Below are positions 1 through 8,045 of a stretch of DNA of 8,045 nucleotides, piece by piece. The translations under genes were made by a program, and so were the position numbers. How positions within the stretch are numbered: position 1 is the stretch's first letter; every line of letters starts with the position of its first letter. The stretch is from positions 1 to 8,045 of the forward strand of contig DAOTZU010000249.1 in NCBI GenBank assembly GCA_034433995.1, given 5' to 3'. Origin of the DNA: DAOTZU01 sp034433995. GTDB lineage: Bacteria > Chloroflexota > Anaerolineae > UBA1429. The notes beneath the pieces are model-generated. The model saw only the letters and a list, made by a program, of their open reading frames with translations. It was not told the DNA's origin and searched no databases.

Positions 1-1
1 C

Positions 2-2470
<2,469 letters not shown>

Positions 2471-2479
2471 AAACTAACG

Positions 2480-2532
2480 GCCGCCGATGGCGGGCCCGTC
2501 GCCCGGGCTGGATCACGGAGGCCATCGGCGGC
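2480..2532 (+). repeat. Perfect 12-bp inverted repeat with nested small hairpin after the P2A ATPase
   Basis: GCCGCCGATGGC at 2480-2491 is matched perfectly by its reverse complement at 2521-2532. Inside the 29-base loop, GCCCG (2494-2498) and CGGGC (2504-2508) form a second 5-bp stem. The element starts nine bases after the ATPase stop. No T-tract follows it, so it is not a classical intrinsic terminator. It could be a transcript-end stabiliser, an attenuating leader structure or a small dispersed repeat. The structure is seen directly; the function is inferred. Confidence 0.6.
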
Positions 2533-2555
2533 GCGCTGCTGGCGGAGCGGCCTGG

Positions 2556-2610
2556 CGACACTCCGCAGCGTGGCGGGTGTCGAGAGTGTTCCCGTCGGTT
2601 GGAAACCAAC
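2556..2610 (+). promoter_or_regulatory. Possible structured leader of the UroD-like gene with competing stems
   Basis: CGACACTC (2556-2563) can pair with GGGTGTCG (2575-2582), eight pairs including one G-U. ACACTC (2558-2563) could instead pair with GAGTGT (2584-2589), so the two stems exclude each other. A third small hairpin, GTTGG-AAA-CCAAC (2598-2610), sits just upstream of the ribosome binding site. I recognise no known riboswitch consensus. GC-rich DNA produces such stems by chance, so this is a weak call. Confidence 0.25.
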
Positions 2611-2616
2611 GTCTGG

Positions 2617-2621
2617 GGAGG
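2617..2621 (+). promoter_or_regulatory. Ribosome binding site of the UroD-like gene
   Basis: GGAGG lies seven bases before the ATG at 2629 within a G-rich run. It decides the start: the same frame is open far upstream into the ATPase gene, but only this ATG has a well-placed Shine-Dalgarno, and family similarity begins right after it (SRERLLRALRRQEVDHIP). Confidence 0.8.
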
Positions 2622-2628
2622 GGGGATC

Positions 2629-3834
2629 ATGGCTTGCGCCCTTGCCTCGCGTGAGCGGCTGTTGCGTGCCCTGCGGCGTCAGGAGGTGGACCACATCCCT
2701 TGCGCGTTCATGAGTTTCGGCGCCATGCGAGGGCGCTGCCAAGACGCTTACGAGGTGGTGGAGCGCGAGCTGGAGTTGGGCCTGGATAGCATGCTCTTTA
2801 TCCCCTCCTCCTGGCGCAACCAACGCCCCAACCATCCGGATCTGCGCGGCCTGCCCGTGCGGCTGCCGCCCACGGTGCGCACCGAACTCTGGCAAGAGGA
2901 ATTGCCGGGTGAGAGCTACCCCGTCTTGCACAAAGAGTACCACACTCCGGCCGGCGTCCTCACCACCTTGGTGCGCAAGACCGACGATTGGCCCCACGGC
3001 AATTTCGTGCCCTTGATGGATGACTATCAGATCCCACGGGCCATCAAGCCCTTGGTCAGCTCCCCCGGCGACCTGGAGCCTTTGCGCGCGCTTTTGTGCC
3101 CGCCCGATGAGGAGGCCCTGGCTGCCTGGCGTGCTGAGCTGGCCCGGGCCAAGGCCTTTTCCGCGGCGCGGGGCGTCCTCTTGGCCGGAGGATGGGGCGT
3201 GGGGGCGGATATGGCCGGCTGGCTCTGCGGTTTGGAGCCGTTGGTCCTTTTGGCCAATGATCAGCCAAGGTTTCTGGAGGAGCTGTTAGCCCTCATCGCC
3301 GCATGGAACGAGACGCGGATGCGGATCATCTTGGAGGGCGGGGTGGACCTGTTCATCCGCCGCGGCTGGTACGAGGGGGCGGATTTCTGGTCGCCCAAAC
3401 TCTATCGTCGCTTTATCCTGCCCCACTTGCAGCGCGAGGCGGCTTTGGCCCATGCCTATGGCGCGCTCTTGGGGTATATCATGACCAGCGGCGCGTTGCC
3501 CCTGCTGGATTGCATCCTGGAGGCGGGCGTGGATGTTTTGATCGGGGTGGACCCTCTGCAGCAGGGCGAGCGGCCGCTGGAGACGATCTGCGCCCGGCTG
3601 GGCGGCAAGGTGTGCCTGTGGGGCGGCATCAACGGGGCCATCACCGTGGAGGAGGGCACCGAGGAGGATGTGCGTCGGGCGGTGATGGAGGCGTTGGCAG
3701 CGGCCCGCGGCATGCGAGGGTTCATCCTCTCGCCGGTGGATAATGTCAGCTCCATCACCCTGCGCGCTTGGCGCAACGTGGCCGTGTTGATCGAGACCTG
3801 GCGGCGGGATCAGGGTTTAGGGGCTAGGGTTTAG
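2629..3834 (+). CDS. Uroporphyrinogen decarboxylase (URO-D) superfamily protein, substrate unknown
   Basis: This is a 401-residue soluble TIM-barrel protein of the URO-D/corrinoid-methyltransferase superfamily. Family landmarks are the N-terminal SRERLLRALRRQEVDHIP (residues 7-24), the central DDYQIPRAIKPLV (131-143), SPKLYRRFILPHL (255-267), EAGVDVLIGVDPLQ (298-311), WGGINGA (331-337) and EEGTEEDVRRAV followed by GFILSP (341-369). The position that reads HxCG in zinc-dependent methyltransferases of the MtaA/CmuA type reads GYIMTSG (282-288), so both ligands are absent. I also see no RQAGRY motif of true HemE enzymes. It is therefore probably neither a heme-pathway decarboxylase nor a standard zinc methyltransferase, although the fold is convincing. 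The last residues (GLGARV) and stop codon are encoded by the hairpin at 3812-3879, so the tail may not be native. It may be co-transcribed with the upstream ATPase, but the 158-base structured gap leaves that open. The specific function is unknown. Confidence 0.88.
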   Translation: MACALASRERLLRALRRQEVDHIPCAFMSFGAMRGRCQDAYEVVERELELGLDSMLFIPSSWRNQRPNHPDLRGLPVRLPPTVRTELWQEELPGESYPVLHKEYHTPAGVLTTLVRKTDDWPHGNFVPLMDDYQIPRAIKPLVSSPGDLEPLRALLCPPDEEALAAWRAELARAKAFSAARGVLLAGGWGVGADMAGWLCGLEPLVLLANDQPRFLEELLALIAAWNETRMRIILEGGVDLFIRRGWYEGADFWSPKLYRRFILPHLQREAALAHAYGALLGYIMTSGALPLLDCILEAGVDVLIGVDPLQQGERPLETICARLGGKVCLWGGINGAITVEEGTEEDVRRAVMEALAAARGMRGFILSPVDNVSSITLRAWRNVAVLIETWRRDQGLGARV

Positions 3835-3879
3835 GGTTTGGGATTTAGCCAAATCCCTAAACCCTATCCCCTGAACCCT
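3812..3879. terminator. Bidirectional TTTAGGG-type hairpin between convergent genes, probable terminator
   Basis: The outer arms 3812-3833 and 3858-3879 pair over 22 positions with one G-U (3818/3873) and one mismatch (3824/3867). The inner stem is GGGATTT (3840-3846) with AAATCCC (3851-3857) around an AGCC loop, leaving a six-base bulge on the left (3834-3839). On the plus strand the hairpin is followed by TTTGCTTTT (3879-3887), which fits an intrinsic terminator for the decarboxylase-like gene. On the minus strand it begins eight bases after the RCK gene's stop but has no clear T-tract. The telomere-like units are unusual for a plain terminator and suggest a dispersed repeat family. Confidence 0.75.
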
Positions 3880-3886
3880 TTGCTTT

Positions 3887-4561
3887 TCAGCTTCTGCGGG
3901 CCAGTAGGTCGCCCAGTTCCTTGCGTGCGGATTCCTTGATCACCGCCAAGATCTCGTCGGCGGGTTGCAGCACCACATCGCCTTTGGGGATGATGAGGTC
4001 CCCTTTGCGCAAGATGGCCGCCAAGACGCACTCTTGGGGCCAGGGCAGATCGCGGATGGCCTTGCCCGCGGCGAGGGACGTGGGGTGCACCTTCTCTTCC
4101 ACCAGGGCGAACTGCCCCTTGCGCAGTTTGAGCAGGGTGATCATATCCCCCAAGGACATCTCCTCGGCGATGAGGTGGCCCATCAAATCCGCTTGGTTTA
4201 GGGCCACATCCACGCCCATCTCTGGGGTAAAGAGCCAGGCGTTGCGGGGATTGTTCACACGGCCAATGACCCGCGGCACGCGAAACTCGAAACGGGCCAG
4301 GCTGGCCGCCACCAGGTTCACCTCATCCTCCCCCGTGACGGCGGCCAAGACGTTGGCCTGGCGGATGCCCGCTGCCTCCAGCACCTCCGGATCCGAGCCG
4401 CTGCCCAGCATCACAACCTCTGGCGGGAGGTCGCGCTTGAGCCGGGGGATCTCCTCCTGGCGCACCTCAATCACCTTGACCTTATATCCTTCCGTCATGA
4501 GCAAACCGGCAAGATACGAACCCACCTTGCCGCCGCCGACGATGATCACGTACATGGGCAT
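3887..4561 (-). CDS. TrkA-type RCK protein (second of pair), K+ uptake/channel regulator
   Basis: This 224-residue cytosolic protein has one RCK-N (TrkA_N) and one RCK-C (TrkA_C) domain, the usual KtrA-like half-TrkA size. Family members form rings on the inner face of Trk/Ktr/K+ channel proteins and gate them in response to nucleotides or other ligands. Residues 4-35 form a Rossmann beta-alpha-beta unit with GGGKVG (9-14) and an acidic residue, Glu32, ending strand 2, which favours NAD(H) or adenine nucleotides over NADP. TGEDEVNLVAASLA (76-89) is a conserved helix. RCK-C spans about 138-210. The chosen ATG has AGGAGGA six bases upstream; an in-frame ATG two codons later is less well placed. 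It lies 15 bases after the first RCK gene, so co-transcription is very likely. It differs clearly from its neighbour (for example Glu32 against Asp30), so this is an old paralogue pair, possibly forming mixed rings. No Trk/Ktr membrane partner is in the window. Confidence 0.92.
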   Translation of the reverse strand: MPMYVIIVGGGKVGSYLAGLLMTEGYKVKVIEVRQEEIPRLKRDLPPEVVMLGSGSDPEVLEAAGIRQANVLAAVTGEDEVNLVAASLARFEFRVPRVIGRVNNPRNAWLFTPEMGVDVALNQADLMGHLIAEEMSLGDMITLLKLRKGQFALVEEKVHPTSLAAGKAIRDLPWPQECVLAAILRKGDLIIPKGDVVLQPADEILAVIKESARKELGDLLARRS

Positions 4562-4567
4562 GGCGTG

Positions 4568-4574
4568 TCCTCCT
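4568..4574 (-). promoter_or_regulatory. Ribosome binding site of the second RCK gene
   Basis: AGGAGGA on the minus strand lies six bases before the ATG at 4561, inside the 15-base gap between the two RCK genes. It supports the first of two nearby in-frame ATGs as the start. Confidence 0.8.
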
Positions 4575-4576
4575 CT

Positions 4577-5227
4577 CTAACTCAACCCCAACATGGCCTT
4601 TAAACGTGTGAGGGATCCGGCCGAGACGGCGAAATGGATGATATCGCCTTCGTGGAACACGGTGCCCAGGGTGGGGAGGAAGGTCTGCCCGCCACGGCTG
4701 ATGGCCACCACGTGGATCTCGCCGGTCATAAAGAGTTCCTTGACCATGCGGCCCACCAGGAGGGGCGGGGCTTCCACATCTACCAGGTCCACACCGCCGG
4801 CGCCCAGGGAATGGGTGGTGGTCAACGGCGCGTAGGAGAGCATCTCGGCGATGCGATTGATGCCCCAGGAGACGGGCGCGATGGTCTGCAAGCCCAGGCG
4901 GCGATAGATCTCGGCCTTGCGGGGATCGTAGAGGCGGGCCACCACCCGGGGCACGCGGAAGACCTGGCTGGCCAGGCGCGCCGCCACCACGTTGGCCTCG
5001 TCGCTTTCGGTGACGGCGGCTAAACCATCGGCGCGCTCGATCCCCGCTTTGATGAGCACGTCCCGGTCGAACCCCACCCCGACCACCGTCTGGCCCTTGA
5101 AAGCGGGCCCCAGCCGTTCAAAGGCGGTGGGGTCCCGGTCCACCACGGTCACCGTATGCCCTTGCAGAGCCAAAGTTCGAGCCAGGCCCGAACCCATCCG
5201 GCCACAACCGATGATGATAATCCTCAT
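4577..5227 (-). CDS. TrkA-type RCK protein (first of pair), K+ uptake/channel regulator
   Basis: This 216-residue cytosolic protein has one RCK-N and one RCK-C domain. The Rossmann motif GCGRMG (7-12) and Asp30 at the end of strand 2 (VVDRD) are the classical NAD(H)-binding pattern of TrkA. TESDEANVVAARLA (73-86) follows the family, and RVPRVVARLYDPRK (91-104) is the usual strand-turn before the crossover helix. RCK-C covers about 137-204, with LLVGRMVKEL (156-165) and a terminal EGDIIHFAV strand (193-201). The start codon overlaps the stop of the upstream ATPase (ATGA) and has a perfect AGGAGGT four bases before it, so translation is probably coupled to the pump. That linkage is the main reason to suspect that it regulates, or is regulated with, the pump. 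The alternative is that both RCK proteins serve a Trk/Ktr transporter encoded elsewhere. The family is certain; the partner is inferred. Confidence 0.93.
   Translation of the reverse strand: MRIIIIGCGRMGSGLARTLALQGHTVTVVDRDPTAFERLGPAFKGQTVVGVGFDRDVLIKAGIERADGLAAVTESDEANVVAARLASQVFRVPRVVARLYDPRKAEIYRRLGLQTIAPVSWGINRIAEMLSYAPLTTTHSLGAGGVDLVDVEAPPLLVGRMVKELFMTGEIHVVAISRGGQTFLPTLGTVFHEGDIIHFAVSAGSLTRLKAMLGLS
5224..5227 (-). promoter_or_regulatory. ATGA stop-start overlap coupling the P2C-like ATPase and first RCK gene
   Basis: The ATG of the RCK gene (5227-5225) and the TGA of the ATPase (5226-5224) share two bases. With the AGGAGGT at 5238-5232 inside the end of the ATPase frame, this is a standard arrangement for translational coupling and indicates a fixed operon. 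Confidence 0.9.
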
Positions 5228-8028
5228 GCTGACCTCCTCAACGCGCGACGTTCCCGCCTACGTACCAGGGCTTTGCGGATCTCATCCATGACCAAGAGCG
5301 ACGGCGTCCAGGCGAAGCAAAAGAGCCAGTGGCTGAGGGGGAAGGACGCCGTGCCAAAGATGCGGTGCAAGAAGGGGAGGTACACGATGGCCGCCACCAG
5401 GACGAGCTCGGTGGCGATGCCCACCCAGATCATGCGGTTGTTGAACAGGCTATAGCGGAAAAAGGAGGTGCGCTCCGTGCGCTGGGCGAAAAGGTTGCCG
5501 ATCTGGGTGGTGACCACGGTGGCCAGGGCCATGGCCGTGGCCGAGGCGTAAAGGGGGCCGCTATCGGGCAAATCCAACCATTGTCCCCAATAGCCGTTCA
5601 TCCAGTAGTGGAAGTAAAAAGCCGCCATGGTGGCCAGGCTCTGCAGCGGCCCCAACCACAGATAGGCGCGGCGCAGGAGGGGACCGCTGATGACATGCTC
5701 TTTCAGGCTGCGCGGAGGGCGGTCCATCAAGCCCGGCTCGGGCGGTTCAGCCCCCAGCGCCAGGGCGGGGACGATGTCGGTGCCCAGATCCACGGAGAGG
5801 ATATGCATCACGTTCAAGGCCAGAGGGATGCGGGCACCGCTCAGCACAAAGAGGATAAAGGGCACGGCCTCCGGAGTGTTGCTGGTGAGGATGTAGGTGC
5901 AGAACTTTTTAATGTTGGCATAGACGGCGCGGCCCTCCTCCACGGCGTTGACGATGGAGGCGAAATTGTCGTCGGTGAGGATCATATCGGCGGCCTCTTT
6001 GGCGACATCGGTGCCGGTGATGCCCATGGCCACGCCGATATCGGCTTTTTTGAGGGCCGGCGCATCGTTGACCCCATCGCCGGTGACGGCGACCACATGG
6101 CCCAGCTCTTGCAACACCCGCACCACCCGCAGCTTGTTCTCTGGGGCCACCCGGGCAAAGATGACCTCCCCTTGCACGATTTCTTTCAGCTCCTCATCGC
6201 TGAGGCTATCCAGCTCCACCCCGGTGACGATGCGGCAGGGGCCGCGGATAATGCCGATGCGCCGGGCGATGCTCTCTGCCGTGAGGCCATAATCGCCGGT
6301 GATCATGATCACCCGAATGCCGGCGCGGCGACATTTGTCCACCGCGTCCACCACTTCGGGGCGAGGCGGGTCCATCATGGCGACGAGGCCGAGGAAGACC
6401 AGGTCGTTCTCCACGCTATCGGGGGTACATTCGCCCTCGGCACAGTTGGGCCGTTTGGCCACGGCCAACACCCTGAGGCCGTTCCGGGCGTACTCGTCGT
6501 TGGCGGCCATGATCTGGGCGCGGGTGGCCTCGTCCAGGGGGCGCACGGCGCCATCCCAACGGATGCTGGCACACAGGGCCAACACTTCTTTGGGCGCGCC
6601 CTTGACATAAGCAACCCTTTGGTCCTGCTCCAAATGAATAGTGCTCATGCGCTTGCGGCGCGATTCAAAGGGGAGCTCACGCAGCCGAGGCGCGCAGCGC
6701 GCCTCTTCCTCCAATTGTAGCCCCGCCTTGCGCGCGACCACGAGCAGCGCCGCCTCGGTGGGATCGCCCAGGATGGTCCAGCGGGAGGAGGAGCCGTTGG
6801 GCGGGAGGAGGCGAGCGTTGTTGCAGAGGGCAGCCCCGGTGAGCAACTGATGCAGGTCTGGGTCCACAGGAAGCGTCAAGGGGCGGCCATCGGCCAAGAT
6901 CTGGCCGGTGGGATCATAGCCCACGCCGGTGACGCTGAGCTTGCGCCCGCCCACCCAGATCTCGCGCACCGTCATCTCGTTTTGGGTGAGGGTGCCGGTC
7001 TTGTCGGTGCAGATCACCGTGGTGCAGCCCAGGGTCTCCACGGCGGAGAGTTTTTTGACCAAGGCGTGGCGCTTGGCCATGCGTTGCACGCCCATGGCCA
7101 GGGCCAGCGTTACGGTGGGGAGCAAACCTTCGGGCACGAAAGCGACGATCATCCCCATGGCAAAGATAAAGCTCTCTGCCAGCTTGACCCCCGCCACGGC
7201 CACGGCCAGGAAGAAAAAGAGCACGCCGATGGAGACGGCGATGATGCTGACCACGCGGGTCATGCGTACCATCTCTTTTTGCAGGGGGCTAAGCTCCGTC
7301 TCCAGCGATTGGGTGAGGTTGGCGATCCGGCCAAAGACGGTGTTCATGCCGGTGGCGATGACCACGGCCTTGCCCGTGCCGGCGGCTACGCTGGTGCCGG
7401 CAAAGACCAGGTTGGGCATCTCGGTGTGGGCAATGTCGGTGCGCAGGATGGCTTCACGGGTTTTGCGCACCGGGTGCGATTCGCCGGTGAGGGTGGATTG
7501 GTCAGCGCGCAGCTCGAATTCTTGCACCAAGCGGGCATCGGCGGAGACGCGGTCGCCCTCGGCCAGGAGGACCACATCGCCGGGCACCAACTGCTCAGCC
7601 GGGATACGCTGCTCTGCGCCCTCCCGCAACACCCGGACATGGACCGGGAGGAGTTGTTGCAGGGCCTCGGTGGCCTTTTCCGCTTTGAACTCTTGGACAA
7701 AGCTAAAGAGGCCGTTGATCACGTTCACCAGCCAGATGGCGATGGCCAGTTGAGGCATCTGGGCGATGAGGGCCACCACGCCGGCGATCCACAGCAGGAT
7801 GGCCATGAGGTGGGTGAAATTGGCCAAGAATTTCAGGATCAGGGGCTGGCCTTTGACCTTCCGCAAGATATTGGGCCCGTAGCGCCGGAGGCGCTCCTCG
7901 GCCTCGGCCTGGGTCAGCCCTTCGGGGCGACTCTGCAGGACACGGTAAACCTCCTCCACCGGCAAGGTGGGGATTTGGTTTAGGCTGGCGGTATCAGTGG
8001 CAGGTGTGGACACAGTTTCTGCGACCAT
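5224..8028 (-). CDS. P2C-like (Na+,K+-/H+,K+-ATPase-related) cation-transporting P-type ATPase
   Basis: This complete 934-residue membrane pump drives cation transport through an aspartyl-phosphate. Motifs in order: N-terminal cation-ATPase domain (about 22-85), TGES (181-184), M4 VPEGLL (298-303, Glu300), DKTGTLT (342-348, phosphorylated Asp342), GDPTEA (421-426), KGAPKEVL (476-483), ITGDY (576-580), TGDGVNDAPALKKAD (649-663), M5 TSNTPE (715-720) and M6 VDLGTD (746-751). Ten membrane helices fit. Several signatures match the animal P2C class rather than SERCA: LL after PEG in M4, Ser716/Asn717/Glu720 in M5, Asp747/Asp751 in M6, and FCFAW...MDEIRK...RRR at the C-terminus. Ser716 matches Na+,K+-ATPase, where gastric H+,K+-ATPase has Lys. 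The M7-M8 loop is short, with no SYGQ beta-subunit motif, and no beta-subunit gene is nearby. The C-terminal YY tail is also absent. It heads an operon with two RCK genes. No Shine-Dalgarno precedes the ATG, and a -10-like box lies close upstream. P2C affinity is well supported; whether it moves Na+/K+ or H+/K+ is inferred, and annotation pipelines may label it simply a calcium or cation ATPase. Confidence 0.95.
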   Translation of the reverse strand: MVAETVSTPATDTASLNQIPTLPVEEVYRVLQSRPEGLTQAEAEERLRRYGPNILRKVKGQPLILKFLANFTHLMAILLWIAGVVALIAQMPQLAIAIWLVNVINGLFSFVQEFKAEKATEALQQLLPVHVRVLREGAEQRIPAEQLVPGDVVLLAEGDRVSADARLVQEFELRADQSTLTGESHPVRKTREAILRTDIAHTEMPNLVFAGTSVAAGTGKAVVIATGMNTVFGRIANLTQSLETELSPLQKEMVRMTRVVSIIAVSIGVLFFFLAVAVAGVKLAESFIFAMGMIVAFVPEGLLPTVTLALAMGVQRMAKRHALVKKLSAVETLGCTTVICTDKTGTLTQNEMTVREIWVGGRKLSVTGVGYDPTGQILADGRPLTLPVDPDLHQLLTGAALCNNARLLPPNGSSSRWTILGDPTEAALLVVARKAGLQLEEEARCAPRLRELPFESRRKRMSTIHLEQDQRVAYVKGAPKEVLALCASIRWDGAVRPLDEATRAQIMAANDEYARNGLRVLAVAKRPNCAEGECTPDSVENDLVFLGLVAMMDPPRPEVVDAVDKCRRAGIRVIMITGDYGLTAESIARRIGIIRGPCRIVTGVELDSLSDEELKEIVQGEVIFARVAPENKLRVVRVLQELGHVVAVTGDGVNDAPALKKADIGVAMGITGTDVAKEAADMILTDDNFASIVNAVEEGRAVYANIKKFCTYILTSNTPEAVPFILFVLSGARIPLALNVMHILSVDLGTDIVPALALGAEPPEPGLMDRPPRSLKEHVISGPLLRRAYLWLGPLQSLATMAAFYFHYWMNGYWGQWLDLPDSGPLYASATAMALATVVTTQIGNLFAQRTERTSFFRYSLFNNRMIWVGIATELVLVAAIVYLPFLHRIFGTASFPLSHWLFCFAWTPSLLVMDEIRKALVRRRERRALRRSA
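5232..5238 (-). promoter_or_regulatory. Perfect Shine-Dalgarno of the first RCK gene, inside the ATPase frame
   Basis: AGGAGGT on the minus strand stands four bases before the ATG at 5227, within the last codons of the ATPase. Strong initiation here may raise the RCK protein relative to the pump. Confidence 0.85.
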
Positions 8029-8045
8029 TGCTTAACATAATATTA
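8029..8045 (-). promoter_or_regulatory. Candidate -10 box and possible leaderless start of the pump-RCK operon
   Basis: The 17 bases before the ATPase ATG are strikingly AT-rich for this window and contain TATTAT (8042-8037 on the minus strand), one mismatch from TATAAT. Only eight bases separate it from the ATG, and no Shine-Dalgarno is present. Transcription would start at or next to the A of the ATG, as in leaderless mRNAs. The -35 region would lie outside the window, so the call is tentative. Confidence 0.35.

Noticed and set aside
3812..3879. TTTAGGG repeats as a real eukaryotic telomere or a CRISPR/tandem array
   Set aside because: Only a few units are present, arranged as an inverted repeat between bacterial genes. 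There are no spacers and no long tandem run.
5329..6720. Long plus-strand open frame of 463 codons opposite the P2C-like ATPase
   Set aside because: It is His/Gly/Gln/Asp-rich low-complexity translation antisense to a fully conserved gene, a common product of GC-rich codon bias. No family motif or ribosome binding site supports it.
6850..7983. Second long plus-strand open frame of 377 codons opposite the ATPase N-terminal half
   Set aside because: Same His/Gly/Asp-rich antisense composition, covering conserved ATPase motifs on the other strand.
7965..7986. GGGGATTTGGTTTAGG-like stretch resembling the intergenic repeat
   Set aside because: It lies in the ATPase N-terminal coding region, has no inverted partner, and the similarity is short enough to be chance.
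5224..8028. KdpB (P1A K+-ATPase) as identity of the second pump, because of the K+-linked RCK neighbours
   Set aside because: The ten-helix layout, PEGLL in M4, large nucleotide domain and C-terminal M7-M10 bundle are P2 type. No KdpA, KdpC or KdpF genes are present.

Overview
The window is GC-rich bacterial DNA carrying five genes in two blocks that converge on a hairpin near position 3850. The likely source is a GC-rich, possibly thermophilic bacterium. A Chloroflexota member (Anaerolineae type) is my low-confidence guess. It rests on the (C)CCTAAA-like repeat in the intergenic hairpin and on the divergent uroporphyrinogen-decarboxylase-like gene, both of which I associate with that group. 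Nothing in the window proves the taxonomy.

Plus-strand block (1-3834). The window opens inside a P2A (SERCA/PMR1-like) calcium-type P-type ATPase that lacks its first roughly 100 residues, including M1 and most of M2. A 158-base gap holding a perfect 12-bp inverted repeat and smaller hairpins follows. Next is a complete 401-residue uroporphyrinogen-decarboxylase superfamily protein with a strong ribosome binding site. Its last codons and stop lie inside the next element.

Convergence point (3812-3879). A long imperfect hairpin is built from TTTAGGG-like units. It ends the decarboxylase-like gene on one side and lies just beyond the stop of the opposing operon on the other. Both strands carry four or more G-runs, so each transcript could also form a G-quadruplex.

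Minus-strand block (8028 down to 3887). This reads as one operon of three genes: a complete 934-residue P-type ATPase, then two different TrkA-type RCK proteins of 216 and 224 residues. The ATPase and first RCK gene overlap by four bases (ATGA), and the second RCK gene follows after 15 bases. Sequence signatures place this ATPase close to the P2C class, which includes animal Na+,K+-ATPase and H+,K+-ATPase. These are VPEGLL in M4, TSNTPE in M5, VDLGTD in M6 and an FCFAW...MDEIRK...RRR C-terminus.

How they may work together. RCK proteins normally gate Trk/Ktr/K+ channel proteins, but no membrane Trk/Ktr/Kef subunit is present here. The inferred arrangement is an alkali-cation pump co-translated with two nucleotide- or ligand-sensing RCK proteins. 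This is the most interesting system in the window. The neighbouring P2A pump suggests a wider cation-homeostasis locus, and I see no functional link for the decarboxylase-like protein.
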